Assembly: GCA_021162505.1 (NCBI GenBank)
Contig: JAGGYO010000001.1
Location: forward strand, 1-7,999
Origin: a bacterium
GTDB taxonomy: Bacteria > AUK180
Length of the DNA stretch: 7,999 nucleotides
Direction: 5' to 3'
Positions 1 through 6,989 of this stretch are shown here, in pieces; the first letter of the stretch is position 1; the number at the start of each line of letters is the position of its first letter. A program made the position numbers and the translations under genes. The notes beneath the pieces are model-generated. The model did no database searches, had not been told where the DNA came from, and saw only the letters and a program-made list of their open reading frames with translations.

Positions 1-25
1 AAAACAATAGTATGTCCTGTGTCGC

Positions 26-65
26 AACATATCTACCTGTGCGGATACGCACAGGTAGATATGTT
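26..65 (+). terminator. Perfect 18-bp inverted repeat, probable intrinsic terminator
   Basis: The arms 26-43 and 48-65 are exact reverse complements around the 4-base loop GATA. The stem has a GC-rich top (ACCTGTGCG) and an AT-rich base, and is followed by a T-rich but interrupted stretch (66-85). One frame closes with TAG at 8-10, so an upstream gene could end there with this hairpin 15 bases later; that gene is an inference, since only three codons would be visible. The lack of an unbroken T-run leaves open another palindromic element. Confidence 0.5.
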
Positions 66-103
66 TCTGAGATTTTTCAATTCTTATGATTTTAAAATAT
101 CTA

Positions 104-132
104 TTGAAAAAATAAGGTTATTTTGTTATAAT
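104..132 (+). promoter_or_regulatory. Sigma-70-type promoter of the 152-859 gene
   Basis: The -35 box TTGAAA (104-109) and -10 box TATAAT (127-132) are separated by exactly 17 bp, and TG at 124-125 forms an extended -10. Initiation would fall near 139-140, giving a leader of only about 12 bases that holds just the ribosome binding site GGAGG (142-146). Confidence 0.8.
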
Positions 133-151
133 TCTTCAGATGGAGGTTCTT

Positions 152-859
152 ATGAAAAAGAATTTTTTATGGTTCTCATTGAAGGTTGTTCTTGTTATGT
201 TCTTAGCAGGAAGTTTGCTCTATCTTTATGCCACCGAATTGACACCGGAAGACAAAAAGCAATTTATTGAAGTTGATGAAATGATTGGGGACGGAGAAAC
301 CGTAACCAAAAAAATTCCAACCATAGAAGATCCATGTGCCGTAAAAGCTAATGCAAAAGAAGAAGCAATAAAATATGTAAAACAATATAGAATAAAACCA
401 GAATCATATCCTTATAAGAAAGCAAAAACTACACTATCGGAAATAAAAACAAAAAAGTTTGATGATATTGAACATTTATCTACTATTATTGAACTTAGTC
501 TTTACAATTGGGCATGTAAGAATAATTATAAACTACATAATACAAGATCACAAGGCATTTATTTTTTTAAAAAAGATGCGGGAAAAGGGATTTTTATTTC
601 AATAAAAGCAGATGGCTTTTTTACAAAAGAAGGTTTAACTAAGGGTATAGCAGAACTTCCTCTTGATACTCGCGGACCAATGGGGGATACATATTATCTT
701 TATATTCTGATAACAAAATTAAATCCTGAGCCTAATGAAAAATCCGGAAATGAATTAAATGAAAATGCTAAAAAGATTCTTAATGAAATCTTAAACTTCT
801 CATATTCTTGGGGAATGGATTATTATACTACCGTTATTAAGGAAGCTGATAAAAAATGA
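152..859 (+). CDS. Unrecognised secreted or membrane-anchored protein, 235 aa
   Basis: I do not recognise this family. The ATG at 152 is chosen because GGAGG at 142-146 lies 5 bases upstream; the in-frame ATG at 140 would sit at the predicted transcription start with no ribosome site. Residues 2-3 are Lys and about 5-26 are hydrophobic, ending Tyr-Leu-Tyr-Ala at 24-27, so this is a signal peptide or an N-terminal anchor; there is no lipobox cysteine. The remainder is a Lys-rich soluble domain with no further membrane segment, presumably extracytoplasmic. Its only cysteines, C62 and C122, could form a disulfide. A Tyr-rich stretch at about 181-184 and an aromatic patch at 216-225 suggest a folded domain. 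It has its own promoter and is separated from the efflux operon by the 860-1144 element, so a functional link is not implied. Its stop codon directly abuts that element. Confidence 0.8.
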   Translation: MKKNFLWFSLKVVLVMFLAGSLLYLYATELTPEDKKQFIEVDEMIGDGETVTKKIPTIEDPCAVKANAKEEAIKYVKQYRIKPESYPYKKAKTTLSEIKTKKFDDIEHLSTIIELSLYNWACKNNYKLHNTRSQGIYFFKKDAGKGIFISIKADGFFTKEGLTKGIAELPLDTRGPMGDTYYLYILITKLNPEPNEKSGNELNENAKKILNEILNFSYSWGMDYYTTVIKEADKK

Positions 860-889
860 GGGACGGTGCTTGCATTTTTGCATTTTTAA
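860..889 (+). repeat. Left terminal inverted repeat, 30 bp
   Basis: This arm begins on the base after the TGA stop of the upstream gene. It contains a tandem 8-bp repeat GCATTTTT (872-879 and 880-887). It matches 1115-1144 in reverse complement with no mismatch; the match ends at 890/1114 (A opposite A). Confidence 0.9.
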
Positions 890-1114
890 AACGAAGATTA
901 TAATAACACAACTTCAAATTACTCTTATTTTTTAAAAAGTTTTCAGAGATTGGCTATTCTTTGGAATAAACCGAGTTTTTTGGGAAATATTACTTAACGA
1001 CCAATAGGTAAATCTATTATTTTTCTTTAATCTTTTCAAGCATTCAGATATTAATAAAAGAATTAAAAAACGATAGAATTATATGTATATCCCGTTATAA
1101 TCGCGTAAATCAAA

Positions 1115-1144
1115 TTAAAAATGCAAAAATGCAAGCACCGTCCC
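1115..1144 (-). repeat. Right terminal inverted repeat, 30 bp
   Basis: Exact reverse complement of 860-889, including the doubled AAAAATGC unit. It ends 11 bases before the -35 box of the repressor promoter, so the element lies directly against the control region of the efflux operon. Confidence 0.9.
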
Positions 1145-1155
1145 CATTAAAAAAT

Positions 1156-1184
1156 TTGACATTATACTGACCGGTCAGTATAAT
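1156..1184 (+). promoter_or_regulatory. Consensus promoter of the efflux operon
   Basis: The -35 box is TTGACA (1156-1161) and the -10 box TATAAT (1179-1184), with a 17-bp spacer: a full match to the sigma-70 consensus. Initiation is expected near 1191, leaving about 16 bases of leader with AGGAG at 1197-1201. Such a strong promoter fits a system held off by a repressor. Confidence 0.9.
1161..1184. promoter_or_regulatory. Perfect 24-bp palindromic operator, probable TetR site
   Basis: The sequence is a perfect dyad with half-site ATTATACTGACC followed by its exact reverse complement, centred between 1172 and 1173. It occupies the last base of the -35 box, the whole spacer and the entire -10 box, so a bound protein would exclude RNA polymerase. 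The core TGACCGGTCA is of the kind bound by TetR-family dimers. That the repressor starting at 1207 is the binder is inferred from position. Confidence 0.88.
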
Positions 1185-1206
1185 AAGACAAATAATAGGA
1201 GATGTC

Positions 1207-1773
1207 ATGAAGAACACAAAAGAAAAAGTTCTGAAAATCGCCCTTGAACTTTTCTCACAAAGAGGATACAGTAATGTATCAATGGATGATATCAAAGATA
1301 CCGCAAGCGTTGCAAAAGGGACACTCTATTACCATTTTGAGAGTAAAGATGGTCTTTTCAATGAAACCTGTCAATATTTTTTCGAACAGATAAAGAGTTA
1401 TGTTGTTAAAAAAGTTGGGAAAGAAATTGTTGATACAAAAGAGGACTACTATAATATAGTTCTTGCATCAATTGATTATCTTTGGGATAATTACGAAAAT
1501 GTAAGGATGTTCTTTCTTTCCAGCAGAGAGCACTTTGAAAAGAATTTCGGGGCACATGATCTTTTTGGGAATGTTTTAAACATCCAGATTGATGTGTTGA
1601 AGAAATTGGGATTTAAAGGGTCGGAAGCAAAGCATATTGCTCCCATGATCGTAAGTTTATGGATGACTATTTTCCCGGGTAGGTCCCAAAATTTTTTCAC
1701 GAATAAGAAGTTTTATAAGGAAAAAGCATTAAGCGTTGTAAAAACCTTAATAGGAGGAATAGATGAAGTATAA
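1207..1773 (+). CDS. TetR/AcrR-family transcriptional repressor, 188 aa
   Basis: This is a ligand-responsive DNA-binding repressor. The N-terminal winged-free helix-turn-helix is typical of TetR: helix 1 at about 5-19, then GYSNVSMDDIKD (20-31) and the recognition segment with AKGTLYYHF (36-44) followed by SKDGLF (46-51). Residues from about 55 on form the variable helical ligand and dimer domain; no ligand can be read from it. The length is normal for the family. The start is supported by AGGAG at 1197-1201, 5 bases upstream. Its 3' end overlaps the tolC-like gene by 11 bases, and the ribosome site of that gene lies inside this coding region, suggesting translational coupling. As first gene behind the palindrome at 1161-1184 it very likely represses itself and the four pump-related genes downstream. 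Confidence 0.93.
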   Translation: MKNTKEKVLKIALELFSQRGYSNVSMDDIKDTASVAKGTLYYHFESKDGLFNETCQYFFEQIKSYVVKKVGKEIVDTKEDYYNIVLASIDYLWDNYENVRMFFLSSREHFEKNFGAHDLFGNVLNIQIDVLKKLGFKGSEAKHIAPMIVSLWMTIFPGRSQNFFTNKKFYKEKALSVVKTLIGGIDEV

Positions 1774-3049
1774 AAAAATAATGTTTTTGCTCTTTTTGTT
1801 CATGGGGATCATTCTCTATGCAAAAGAGTTGACACTTGATGAAGCAATTGATATTGCTCTCCAGAACAATTTGACAATTAAGATGTCAAATTATGATGTA
1901 AAAAATGCAAATCTTGATTTTTATAAGGGATTATCAGGATTTTTGCCTACATTTGACATGAGATATTCGAAAATGACACAGAATTTAGCAAAATCCATGA
2001 AAATGTTCGCAATATCCATGGGACCTGCTGCAACTCAATTCGGATTGGGAGAAGAGATCAATAATTTTGATATGACCTTGACGGTGCCTATTTTTACCGG
2101 TGGAGCAAGAGCTCTCGGGACACTCATAAGTTTAAATGCTAAGAAATTATATAAACTTCAAGATCAATCGCAAAAGAACAATATCGTTTTTCAAACAAAA
2201 ATGAGTTTTTTGCAACTCATATTTTTAAAAAAGAATATTGAGATCCAAAATGATGCTATTCGGGTTGCAAAAGAAGAGTATGATATAATGGTATCAAAAT
2301 ATGACAATGGCGAAATACCAAGTATTGTAATGAACACTCAAAAGATCAATTTGCAAAGTGAAAAGAATAAGCTCTTAGAGATACAGAATCAATATGATAT
2401 TGCATTAGAGAAATTCAAAAGATTTTTAAAATTCACTGATAATATTGACCCTACTGGAACCTTATCTGAGGATTTCCCGCAATTAAATGAACAAAAGCTC
2501 ATTGATAGGATCGCGACGGGAAAAACAATTCAAATACTTGAAAATCAGTTAAAAATATTAAAAAAATCCAAATGGCTCAATATTTCATCACTTTTACCAT
2601 CAGTTATTTTCTCAAGGGGTATCAATTATAAAACATCCGATTTTTCATTTGATAAGGATGATTGGGAATTTTCTGCAAGAAATATGTTCATTGTAGATAT
2701 CCCAATATTTGTAAATTACAATAAATTAATTGATTATAAAAAATCTGTTAATGATATGAAAAAGGCAAGATTGAATTTAAAAAACATTAAGGATCAAATT
2801 ATCACGGAAGTGGTAGGAACATTACTTGATCTAAAAAACAATGAAGCAACATATCAATTATTAAAGGAAAATTATATGCAGGCAAAGGATAATTATAATG
2901 CCACAAAACAAGGTTTTGAAAAAGGAGAGGTTGGTTATACCGATCTTGACAAAGCAAAACTTTTGCTCAATAGAACTGAACTTGGTTTTTACGGAACGCT
3001 TTTAAAAAAAGAGATCAATAAAGCCAAGATCGAATATTTAACACAATAG
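1763..3049 (+). CDS. TolC-like outer-membrane efflux channel, 428 aa
   Basis: This is the outer-membrane exit duct of a tripartite efflux pump, a member of the outer membrane efflux protein (OEP) family that acts as a trimer spanning outer membrane and periplasm. A signal peptide (1-20, ending YAK) is followed by the family's usual opening LTLDEAIDIALQNN (23-36). Two structural repeats are visible, each made of long amphipathic helices with a beta segment: the first contains VPIFTGG (about 108-114), the second has DIPIFVNYNK (about 313-322), the equivalent position. The length of 428 aa is near that of processed E. coli TolC. AGGAGG at 1752-1757, 5 bases before ATG, supports the start, overlapping the repressor gene. 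The adaptor gene starts 9 bases after its stop. Placing the channel before the adaptor and pump matches, as I recall, the gene order of Borrelia besC-besA-besB. Confidence 0.92.
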   Translation: MKYKKIMFLLFLFMGIILYAKELTLDEAIDIALQNNLTIKMSNYDVKNANLDFYKGLSGFLPTFDMRYSKMTQNLAKSMKMFAISMGPAATQFGLGEEINNFDMTLTVPIFTGGARALGTLISLNAKKLYKLQDQSQKNNIVFQTKMSFLQLIFLKKNIEIQNDAIRVAKEEYDIMVSKYDNGEIPSIVMNTQKINLQSEKNKLLEIQNQYDIALEKFKRFLKFTDNIDPTGTLSEDFPQLNEQKLIDRIATGKTIQILENQLKILKKSKWLNISSLLPSVIFSRGINYKTSDFSFDKDDWEFSARNMFIVDIPIFVNYNKLIDYKKSVNDMKKARLNLKNIKDQIITEVVGTLLDLKNNEATYQLLKENYMQAKDNYNATKQGFEKGEVGYTDLDKAKLLLNRTELGFYGTLLKKEINKAKIEYLTQ

Positions 3050-3058
3050 GAGAAAAAA

Positions 3059-3877
3059 ATGAAAAAATTCAGTACATTGTTATTTTTATTAATTGCAGGT
3101 TTAATATTTGCTCAAACAAATGTTAATATCATTACCGCACAACAAGGTGAGGTGAAACTTACCAAAACCCTATGGGGCGTAGCGGGTGCAGATGAAATGG
3201 TAAATATTATGTCCAAATTCCCCGGACGCATTATAAAGACCTATAAAAATGAGGGGGATAGGATAAAAGCAGGAGAAGTCCTTTATAAATTAGACAGAGA
3301 ATTAACGGGTATGAAATATAAATATATTGAAAAAACATCCCCGATAAATGGTGTTATTATTAAAAGATCTGTTTCCAAAGGTCAGTTTGTAGGACCTTCA
3401 ATGCCTCTTTTTACCATAATAGATGATGGTACCCTTTTTATTTCAATATCCGTTTTTCCTGAAAATGTCAATATAATAAAAAATGCAAAAGAGATCTATA
3501 CTATTAAAAATGGTAGAAAGATCGAAGGAAAAATAAGTTCAGTAATCCCATTTGGGGACCCTATGAACGGTATGATTACAATAAAATTGGTTTTCAAAAA
3601 TTTGAATGCTTTGCCTAATGAAAGAATTGAACTAACAATTGTTGAAAAGACAGAAAAAGGATATATTTTACCCGTAGAGTCCATATTAAAAGATTCCAAG
3701 GGTCCTTTTCTATATAAAAATATTGACAATAAAGCAGTAAAACAATATGTGAGAGTAGGATTAACAAATAATAAAGAAATTATTATAAAAAAGGGAATTA
3801 TTTCTAAAGACGAAATAATTTCTGTAGGGGCAAATATTGTTAAAGAAAATGAAGAAATCAAGATCATTAAAAAATAG
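3059..3877 (+). CDS. RND periplasmic adaptor (membrane fusion protein) lacking the helical hairpin, 272 aa
   Basis: This protein should link the RND pump to the outer-membrane channel. Residues 1-19 form a signal peptide without lipobox cysteine, so it is not a lipoprotein. The two lipoyl half-motifs are clear: FPGRIIKTYKNEGDRIKAGE (54-73) and TSPINGVIIKRSVSKGQFV (93-111). In AcrA or MexA a long coiled-coil hairpin lies between these halves; here only about 11 residues (80-90) join them. A beta-barrel domain (about 125-195) and a membrane-proximal domain (about 200-272) follow. At 272 aa it is about 100 residues shorter than typical adaptors, and the missing part is internal rather than a truncation. 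The reading frame is intact. AGGAG at 3048-3052 overlaps the previous stop and supports the start. The spirochaete adaptor BesA is a known hairpin-less precedent. Confidence 0.88.
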   Translation: MKKFSTLLFLLIAGLIFAQTNVNIITAQQGEVKLTKTLWGVAGADEMVNIMSKFPGRIIKTYKNEGDRIKAGEVLYKLDRELTGMKYKYIEKTSPINGVIIKRSVSKGQFVGPSMPLFTIIDDGTLFISISVFPENVNIIKNAKEIYTIKNGRKIEGKISSVIPFGDPMNGMITIKLVFKNLNALPNERIELTIVEKTEKGYILPVESILKDSKGPFLYKNIDNKAVKQYVRVGLTNNKEIIIKKGIISKDEIISVGANIVKENEEIKIIKK

Positions 3878-3888
3878 GAGACCAATAG

Positions 3889-6800
3889 ATGAAAATATCA
3901 GAATTTAGTGTAAAAAAGCCGGTAACTATCTCAATGATCTTTATTTTAATATTGATCCTCGGGATTATTACCTTTAAACAACTTCCAATGGATATATTAC
4001 CGGATATGGAAATTCCCGCTTTAACGGTATTTACAATGTATCCCGGAGCCAGTCCCAATGATATTGAGACAAAGATTACGGATCCTCTTGAAAAGAGATT
4101 ATCAACCATAAACGGTTTAAAAGACATTACATCCAATTCATTGGAAGGCGTGTCTACAATAACCTTAAATTTTAATTGGGGTACGGATTTGGAAGAAGCG
4201 GCGAATGATGTTAGAACCCAGCTTGATTTTGCGAATATGACACTCCCTGACGATGCTGAACGCCCAACATTAATAAAATTTGATTTCTCCCAAGCACCAA
4301 TTTCTTTTTGGGGTATCAGTATAAACCCAGATCTTGAACATCCACAAAAGTATATTCAAAAAAATATAGTTGATCAAATAATGAGAGTCAAAGGCGTTGG
4401 TTTAGTTTTTAGTCAAGGTATTCCGGATGAGATCATTGCCATAGGCATATCAAGGGAAAAAATAGAAAAGTATAATATTGATTTTAATATGGTAAATAAT
4501 GTTCTTAAAGGATACAACCTTTCTGTTCCAGGCGGCAGCATGAACCTGGGAAGACGATATATTGTGGTAAGGACCAATGGAGAGTTTAGTTCCATAAAAG
4601 AAATAAGTAAAATTCCAATTTTAAGAATGAGAAATAAAACCATATATTTAAAAGATATTGCCACAGTAAAATTTGGTAACACAAGAGAGGTGGTTTCAAG
4701 GGTAAGAATAAATAGCAAAAAAGGAGCCATTTTATTCATACAAAAAGCATCAGGGGAAAATACGGTCATCGTTGAAAATGCGGTTGAAGCGGAGATCAAA
4801 AATATACAAAAAGATATTGGAAATAATGCTAAAATAAATCTTGTTCTTAGTTTGGCGGGAATTATAAAAGACACTATTAATAGCTTAAAAAATACATTGC
4901 TTTTTAGTATTCTCCTTATTGTTTTAGTTGTTCTTATTATGCTGGGTAATGTCCGGGGTGCTATTATTATTTCCCTCTCATTACCATTCTCGCTTATTAT
5001 TAGTTTCATCTTTATGTATCTATTCGGTTATACAATAAATATGATGAGCATGGGTGCCCTGGTTCTCGCTGCAGGAATGATCGTTGATTCTGCAATTGTT
5101 ATTTTTGAGAATATTCATAGGCATAGATATACATTAGGCGAGCCAATAAAAGAATCTGCGATTTTTGCACCCGGAGAAGTTGGAATGGCTGTTACGGCAT
5201 CTGTACTAACTACGATTGCAATATTCTTTCCACTAGTATTTATAAAAGGGCTTGTTGGCGTAATGTTCAAACAATTAGGCGTAATTGTAACGATAGTTCT
5301 AATTGCCTCATTATTTACTTCATTGACACTAATTCCTGCGTTATCTTATATGCTTCTTCCAAAAAGTAAAAAGATAAATAAATTTGAACGGGGTGTAAAT
5401 AAAATCTGGGAAAAATTTGGAAACTGGCTGGGAAAATTTATTAAAGCATCGTTAAGAAAAGGTGCAATTTGGGTTTCACTATTGTTTTTATTATTTTTTA
5501 TTTCGTTGATCCTATTAAAATTTGTACCAAAAGAATTTATGCCGGAATCAGATATGGGAAGAATTGAGGTCAATTTGCAACTGCCTCCCATGGCTAATAT
5601 TAACGAAACAGAAAAAATTGCAATAAAGATAGAAAAACTTATTTATGATAATATTCCCGAAAAGAAATTACTATTTACCAATGCAGGAGCAAATAGGAAT
5701 ATGATGTCAACAAGTGTCAGTCCAAATAATTTACAAATAACTATTAAATTATTAGATAATATACCCAAAAGACGCAAAACCGAAATTATCGCCAATCAAA
5801 TTAAAAAACTAATTGTTGATAATATTGCAGGATATAAGAATTTCAATATTTCAACAGATAATCCAATGTCCCAAACAATGGGTGGTAGTGCGGGAAATGG
5901 TGCAGTCTTGGAAATATACGGTGATGATCTTAATAAGATGAATGTCGTCGCTGAAAAATGGAAGAAATTGTTCTTGGCTCAAAAAGAGGTTAGGAATGTT
6001 GATATATCTTATGAAACAGGGAAAAAAGAACTTGATATTATCCCTAAGACGGATCGTGATATGGAGTTTGGTTTAACCCCGGCTCAAGTAGGAATGTTCG
6101 TCAGATCCTTTTTATACGGTTCTAAGGTGGGTGTATTCAGAAAAAGCGGTGATGTATTTGATATTTATACAAATTACAATATTTCTGATGTAAATACCAT
6201 TTCAAAAATAAAATCAATATACATGTCTACACCAACTGGAAAGAAAGTACAATTAGGGGATCTCGTTATTTTAAAATGGGTTGAAGGACCTGTGAACATT
6301 AGTAGGAAAAACAGACAAAGAATCATTACGGTTACAGCAATATTGAGACAATCCCGATTTTTAGGACAAATTACAAATATAATTAAGAAAAATATGAAAA
6401 AAATGAAAGAACCCGGGATATCTTATACGATAGGCGGCAATGCGAAAGATATGCAGGACTCTTTTAAATCTCTGATCCAAATATTATTTCTTGCCATAAT
6501 TCTGGTATTTATGGTCATGGCATCACAATTTGAATCATTAAAGGAACCGTTCATTATCTTTTTTACCATACCATTTGCCATGACAGGAGCATTTCTTGGA
6601 TTGTGGGTCACTCATCAAACACTTTCAGTAAATTCAATGATAGGAATTATTATGCTTATTGGAATTGTTGTCAACAATGCTATTGTTTTGGTTGATTATA
6701 TTAATACATTAAGAAAAAGAGGCATTGAACTAAAGAATGCAATTGAACAAGGCGTTTCAAATCGTTTAAGACCGGTGCTCATGACGGCAATTACCACAAT

Positions 6801-6978
6801 TTTCGGGATGATCCCATTAGCAGTAGCAACGGGCGTTGGCTCAGAAAGCTGGAGACCCTTGGGTATTGCGGTTATCGGTGGTTTGACATTGTCCACTATA
6901 TTTACCTTTGTAATTGTTCCAAATATTTATTACTTTTTTGAAAGAAAAAGTAAAGTAGAGCAAAACGCTATCTATTAA
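3889..6978 (+). CDS. RND efflux transporter, HAE1-type (AcrB-like), 1029 aa
   Basis: This is the inner-membrane engine of the pump, expected to work as a trimer. It is full length for the family (AcrB 1049) and has the duplicated architecture: TM1 (about 12-29) then a periplasmic porter region holding LPDMEIPALTVFTMYPGASP; TM2-6 (about 337-490); TM7 (about 527-545); a second porter region starting near PKEFMPESDMG; and TM8-12 (about 863-1015). In TM4, GMIVDSAIVIFENI (396-409) aligns with the Asp-Asp motif of AcrB: D400 is kept but the second Asp is S401. In TM10, GIVVNNAIVLVDY (925-937) has N929 where AcrB has K940. The absence of heavy-metal (CzcA/CusA) hallmarks and the ASQFESLKEP motif near TM8-9 favour HAE1 drug or amphiphile efflux, but the substrate is unknown. 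AGGAG (3876-3880) overlaps the adaptor's stop codon, 8 bases before the ATG. Confidence 0.95.
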   Translation: MKISEFSVKKPVTISMIFILILILGIITFKQLPMDILPDMEIPALTVFTMYPGASPNDIETKITDPLEKRLSTINGLKDITSNSLEGVSTITLNFNWGTDLEEAANDVRTQLDFANMTLPDDAERPTLIKFDFSQAPISFWGISINPDLEHPQKYIQKNIVDQIMRVKGVGLVFSQGIPDEIIAIGISREKIEKYNIDFNMVNNVLKGYNLSVPGGSMNLGRRYIVVRTNGEFSSIKEISKIPILRMRNKTIYLKDIATVKFGNTREVVSRVRINSKKGAILFIQKASGENTVIVENAVEAEIKNIQKDIGNNAKINLVLSLAGIIKDTINSLKNTLLFSILLIVLVVLIMLGNVRGAIIISLSLPFSLIISFIFMYLFGYTINMMSMGALVLAAGMIVDSAIVIFENIHRHRYTLGEPIKESAIFAPGEVGMAVTASVLTTIAIFFPLVFIKGLVGVMFKQLGVIVTIVLIASLFTSLTLIPALSYMLLPKSKKINKFERGVNKIWEKFGNWLGKFIKASLRKGAIWVSLLFLLFFISLILLKFVPKEFMPESDMGRIEVNLQLPPMANINETEKIAIKIEKLIYDNIPEKKLLFTNAGANRNMMSTSVSPNNLQITIKLLDNIPKRRKTEIIANQIKKLIVDNIAGYKNFNISTDNPMSQTMGGSAGNGAVLEIYGDDLNKMNVVAEKWKKLFLAQKEVRNVDISYETGKKELDIIPKTDRDMEFGLTPAQVGMFVRSFLYGSKVGVFRKSGDVFDIYTNYNISDVNTISKIKSIYMSTPTGKKVQLGDLVILKWVEGPVNISRKNRQRIITVTAILRQSRFLGQITNIIKKNMKKMKEPGISYTIGGNAKDMQDSFKSLIQILFLAIILVFMVMASQFESLKEPFIIFFTIPFAMTGAFLGLWVTHQTLSVNSMIGIIMLIGIVVNNAIVLVDYINTLRKRGIELKNAIEQGVSNRLRPVLMTAITTIFGMIPLAVATGVGSESWRPLGIAVIGGLTLSTIFTFVIVPNIYYFFERKSKVEQNAIY

Positions 6979-6989
6979 AGGAGAGAAGT

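Larger units (their letters stand above)
860..1144. mobile_element. 285-bp element with 30-bp terminal inverted repeats, MITE-like or transposon remnant
   Basis: The ends 860-889 and 1115-1144 are perfect reverse complements, beginning GGGACGGTGC and ending GCACCGTCCC. The interior (890-1114) is AT-rich and has no convincing ORF; the longest minus-strand open stretch (about 48 codons) has no ATG and resembles nothing I know. Homology between the arms continues imperfectly inward (GATTATAA near 896, TTATAATC near 1095). From memory, ends starting GGGACGGT occur around genes for REP-associated tyrosine transposases (Y1 family); I cannot verify this here. A short direct repeat TAAAAAAT flanks the element at 850-857 and 1148-1155, too AT-rich to be trusted as a target duplication. 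An RNA of the whole element could fold into one long hairpin. Confidence 0.6.

Noticed and set aside
1..270. Open frame through the left edge, with a possible GTG start at 19
   Set aside because: It runs through the perfect hairpin, the consensus promoter and the start of the well-supported gene at 152 in another frame, has no ribosome site, and its product is not protein-like.
890..1114. Minus-strand open stretch of about 48 codons inside the element as a transposase remnant
   Set aside because: It has no start codon, is short, and shows no transposase motif such as the HUH or catalytic Tyr context of Y1 enzymes.
850..1155. TAAAAAAT on both sides of the 285-bp element as a target-site duplication
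   Set aside because: The match is an A-run in AT-rich DNA and sits 2 and 3 bases away from the repeat ends, so chance is a sufficient explanation.
3496..5591. Several minus-strand open frames of 80-200 codons opposite the adaptor and pump genes
   Set aside because: They lie antisense to clearly assigned genes, lack ribosome sites and promoters, and their products show no recognisable domains.
3889..6978. Classification of the RND protein as a heavy-metal (CzcA/CusA) pump because of the PII-like neighbour
   Set aside because: Sequence motifs fit HAE1 better, and no metal-binding signature, metal-sensing regulator or metal chaperone is nearby.
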